Assembly (NCBI GenBank): GCA_009782955.1
Contig: WRIB01000014.1
Location: 1-45,235, forward strand
From: Treponema sp.
Lineage (GTDB): Bacteria > Spirochaetota > Spirochaetia > Treponematales > Breznakiellaceae
Direction of reading: 5' to 3'
DNA length: 45,235 nt
Numbering within the stretch: the stretch's first letter is position 1; each line of letters begins with the position of its first letter. Below, in pieces: positions 43,137 to 45,235 of this stretch. The notes beneath the pieces were generated by a model. It ran no database searches, had not been told where the DNA came from, and saw only the letters and a program-made list of their open reading frames with translations. The position numbers and the translations under genes are program-made.

Positions 43137-43577
43137 ATGGGTTCAAATGTTTTAGGATTGATAGGCGCTGGTCTTGTAATGGGAATTGCTGCTCTTGGCT
43201 CTGCAATAGGTATTGGTATTGCCGGATCTGCTACAATCGGCGCATGGAAGCGCTGTTATAAGGCTAATAAACCTGCGCCTATGACCCTGCTTACCTTTGC
43301 GGGTGCACCTTTAACCCAGACTTTTTACGGATTTATTCTGATGCAACAGATGTTAAACTCTGTATCTGCGAATAACGCAGGGCAGCTTCTTGGCATGGGA
43401 ATTGGTTCGGGTCTGGCTATGGCTTTTTCCGCTATTGCACAGGGCCAGGCGGGAGCCGCCGGTGCCGATGCATTAAGCGAAACAGGCAAGGGTTTTGCAA
43501 ACTATATAGCCGTAGTTGGTATCTGCGAAACAGTTGCTCTGTTTGCCATGGTTCTCTCCATGACAACGCTTGGCTAA
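43137..43577 (+). CDS. atpK: V-type ATPase proteolipid subunit K (ring subunit)
   Basis: A 146-residue protein with four membrane helices arranged as two hairpins (a duplicated c-type subunit). The second hairpin carries the ion-binding Glu131 (VGICETVALF). Residues Thr60-Gln61 (PLTQTFYGF) and Gln102 (AIAQGQAGAAG) match the Na+ ligands of E. hirae NtpK (Thr64, Gln65, Gln110, Glu139), aligned by eye. The first hairpin has no acidic site, as in NtpK. AGGAG lies 7 bases before the ATG. It ends the V-ATPase operon. Confidence 0.93.
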   Translation: MGSNVLGLIGAGLVMGIAALGSAIGIGIAGSATIGAWKRCYKANKPAPMTLLTFAGAPLTQTFYGFILMQQMLNSVSANNAGQLLGMGIGSGLAMAFSAIAQGQAGAAGADALSETGKGFANYIAVVGICETVALFAMVLSMTTLG

Positions 43578-43579
43578 GT

Positions 43580-43611
43580 AAAACGGCAGCGGTAAATACT
43601 AATGCCGTTTT
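43580..43611 (+). terminator. Terminator of the V-ATPase operon
   Basis: AAAACGGCA (43580-43588) and TGCCGTTTT (43603-43611) form a perfect 9-bp stem with a 14-base loop, ending in a short T-run. It starts 3 bases after the atpK stop and precedes ispG at 43621. Confidence 0.7.
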
Positions 43612-43620
43612 ATCGGTAAT

Positions 43621-44793
43621 ATGAATTCGCAGACACTAAAAATAGGCGGCTTTGACCATGTTAAAGCCGTCTTTATAGGAGGCGGTCATCCCGTGGTTGT
43701 TCAGACCATGTGGAAAGACCGCCTTTCTTTTGATACCGTCCGGGGTGAATCCGGAAAGGCGCTTGTTTACCGAATAGAAACCCTGGAAGTAATGGGTTGC
43801 GGGCTTCTCCGTTTTGCCGTGCCTTCGATAGGAGACGCTGAGGTTTTGGGTGAGTTGGCATCCCAAATTTCAGTGCCATTGTGCGCGGATATTCACTTTG
43901 ATTATAAAATTGCTCTAAGATGTCTGGATTTTCCCATTGCCAAGATACGGATTAACCCCGGAAATATTGGCGGCAGAGACAAAGTCCGCCAGGTGCTGGA
44001 GAAAGCCGCCGAAAAAGAAATCCCAATCCGCATAGGTGTCAATGCGGGAAGTCTGCCTGTGGATTTTCGCAATTCACTTCGAAGAGGTATATCGGTAGCC
44101 GAATTGCTAGTCGAGGCGGCCATTCGGGAACTGGCAATATTTGACGAATTCGGCTTTAAACATTTCCTGGTCTCGATGAAAGCCTCCTCTGTTGCCGACA
44201 CGATACAGGCAAACAGACTCTTTAGCAGCCGAAGCAATGTCCCATTGCATATCGGCGTAACGGAAGCAGGCCCTTTGGTTTCCGGAACGGTAAGGAACAC
44301 AGCAGCCCTGCTGCCCCTTCTTGCAGAAGGCATTGGCGATACCATCCGTGTTTCACTTTCCGATACAATGGAAAATGAAGTAATTGCGGGCCGGGAAATC
44401 CTCAATGCCGCCCGGGAAATAGCCGTATCGAATCAAGACACTACAGAATCAACGCAGTATACAGCAGTAATTCCTGGCCGTCTCGGCAGTGGGGTAACAA
44501 TTATTTCCTGTCCCCGCTGCGGCAGGAATGGTTTTGATACAATCGCCTTTACCGAACGCTGGAAAACCCGCCTTTACAGCATGGACAAGGATTGTACCAT
44601 TGCAATTATGGGCTGCGCTGTTAATGGTCCTGGGGAAGCAAAGCATGCAGACATTGGGATTACCGGAGCGGGTAACAGTATAATAATTTTCAGACAAGGT
44701 AAGGTGATAAAAACACTTCGTGTAAAAAGTGATGAAGAAATAGACAAGGCTTTTAGTGAAGAGTTACAAAAACTCAGTATTCGCGCAGATTAA
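43621..44793 (+). CDS. ispG: 4-hydroxy-3-methylbut-2-enyl diphosphate synthase
   Basis: IspG (GcpE) makes HMBPP from MEcPP in the methylerythritol phosphate isoprenoid pathway, using a [4Fe-4S] cluster. The 390-residue protein has a TIM-barrel part (VPLCADIHFDYKIAL, KIRINPGNIGG, RIGVNAGSL) and the cluster part: Cys297 and Cys300 in SCPRCGR, Cys332 in MGCAVNGPGE with Glu339. About 20 residues before the cluster (NQDTTESTQYTAVIPGRLGS) appear as an extra loop. The ATG lies just after the atpK terminator and has no good ribosome site. Confidence 0.95.
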   Translation: MNSQTLKIGGFDHVKAVFIGGGHPVVVQTMWKDRLSFDTVRGESGKALVYRIETLEVMGCGLLRFAVPSIGDAEVLGELASQISVPLCADIHFDYKIALRCLDFPIAKIRINPGNIGGRDKVRQVLEKAAEKEIPIRIGVNAGSLPVDFRNSLRRGISVAELLVEAAIRELAIFDEFGFKHFLVSMKASSVADTIQANRLFSSRSNVPLHIGVTEAGPLVSGTVRNTAALLPLLAEGIGDTIRVSLSDTMENEVIAGREILNAAREIAVSNQDTTESTQYTAVIPGRLGSGVTIISCPRCGRNGFDTIAFTERWKTRLYSMDKDCTIAIMGCAVNGPGEAKHADIGITGAGNSIIIFRQGKVIKTLRVKSDEEIDKAFSEELQKLSIRAD

Positions 44794-44807
44794 TGAATAC
44801 TGTGTTC

Positions 44808-44824
44808 ACTGCGTCTCTGCGTGG
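44808..44824. repeat. Short GCGTCTCTGCGTGG dispersed-type sequence
   Basis: The intergenic stretch after ispG contains TGTTCACTGCGTCTCTGCGTGG-like phrasing, in part CTGCGTCTCTGCGTGG. This wording is familiar from repeats found in many bacteria (CTCTGTGTCTCTGCGTGGT type). Here only one short copy is present. Confidence 0.4.
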
Positions 44825-44844
44825 GTAATAACCTAAACGTATTG

Positions 44845-45235
44845 TTAAAACGGCTCCTCTTTAACCTTTTCCAGGAATATGCCGGAGGCATTAAACCCTG
44901 TAGTAAACGTTATTACCGCTGATGCTGCTTCGAATACCAGTTCCTGTGTTTTTTGTCCTGTTGCTGTGTTCATGGCCACGATTGTAAGTGAGCCGTTTGG
45001 GGAAGGTAAATTCAGCTCTTGTCCGTTTTCTATGGTTGCAACGGGTTTTCCGTTAAGCAGGATGGCGATAGTGACGGCCGCTCCTGTGGCAGATTTTTGG
45101 CGGTTCATCATTATAATCGATTCATATTTTACTACAGTTGATTCGTATATTTCTGTTGCAACTTTTACAGGGCCGTCGTTTTCTATAAACTTTACAAGAT
45201 TTGGCGGCGTAACTTTGCCCGGGAAGTTATTGTCA
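44845..45235 (-). CDS. Partial protein of unknown function (5' end off window)
   Basis: The frame on the minus strand is open from the right edge to the stop at 44845, so the N-terminus is missing; about 129 residues are visible. An internal ATG at 45111 could be mistaken for the start, but the open frame continues upstream with protein-like sequence (FPGKVTPPNLVKFIENDGP). The segment VTIAILLNGKPVATIENGQELNLP suggests a beta-sandwich, surface-protein-like fold. No family is recognised. It is convergent with ispG. Confidence 0.7.
   Translation of the reverse strand, partial: DNNFPGKVTPPNLVKFIENDGPVKVATEIYESTVVKYESIIMMNRQKSATGAAVTIAILLNGKPVATIENGQELNLPSPNGSLTIVAMNTATGQKTQELVFEAASAVITFTTGFNASGIFLEKVKEEPF

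Noticed and set aside
44845-45111. Complete 88-residue gene starting at 45111
   Set aside because: The frame has no stop upstream to the window edge and reads like protein there, so it is part of a longer gene.

Overview
This 45 kb window is dense, ordinary-looking chromosome from a spirochaete, most likely a Treponema relative. The evidence is a V-type ATPase operon in the spirochaete/chlamydia order (E, DUF2764, A, B, D, I, K), short ParC and ParE proteins of the spirochaete size class, spirochaete-style lipoproteins and coiled-coil membrane proteins, and an NtrB/NtrC-type (sigma-54) pair. No rRNA, CRISPR array, prophage or insertion sequence was seen. The genus is an inference from gene content, not from a database search.

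Layout. 1-5.2 kb: a DEAH helicase running off the left edge, divergent from pyruvate phosphate dikinase. 5.4-8.8 kb: a lipoprotein, a haemolysin-III/PAQR membrane protein, and an exbB-exbD-exbD-tonB energy-transduction operon. 8.8-13.8 kb (minus): a PlsC acyltransferase, a HAD hydrolase and the transcription-repair coupling factor Mfd. 13.9-16.7 kb (plus): an exported protein, a degenerate receiver/PilZ protein and a FGE-sulfatase-fold lipoprotein. 16.7-25.3 kb (minus): parE, a 21-codon remnant of a response regulator, a large sensor kinase with a CheA-like catalytic core, parC, a coiled-coil membrane protein and a TatD-family hydrolase. 25.3-32.6 kb (plus): lipA, tRNA-Lys, a small Lys-tailed protein, murG, cvpA, holB, and an NtrB/NtrC-like two-component pair in a tightly overlapping run. 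32.6-36.1 kb: a sugar kinase and GH4 6-phospho-glycosidase (minus) divergent from a mutarotase (plus). 36.2-43.6 kb: the seven-gene V-ATPase operon. 43.6-45.2 kb: ispG and a partial unknown gene at the right edge.

How the genes work together. The V-ATPase rotor subunit carries the residues that bind Na+ in the Enterococcus NtpK ring, so the complex is predicted to be sodium-coupled. The kinase, GH4 enzyme and mutarotase look like a PTS-independent module that phosphorylates, cleaves and equilibrates an imported disaccharide. The topoisomerase IV genes are split by a signalling gene pair whose receiver has been almost entirely deleted.

Most unusual points: the CheA-like sensor kinase next to its truncated receiver; in-frame sequence insertions in murG and in the NtrB-like kinase (the latter a perfect 39-bp tandem repeat); two different intergenic sequences of the widely dispersed CACAGATT and CTCTGCGTGG types; and a set of genes that lack a Shine-Dalgarno sequence but have a -10-like box close to the start codon. 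I did not find a convincing wholly new defence or biosynthetic system.
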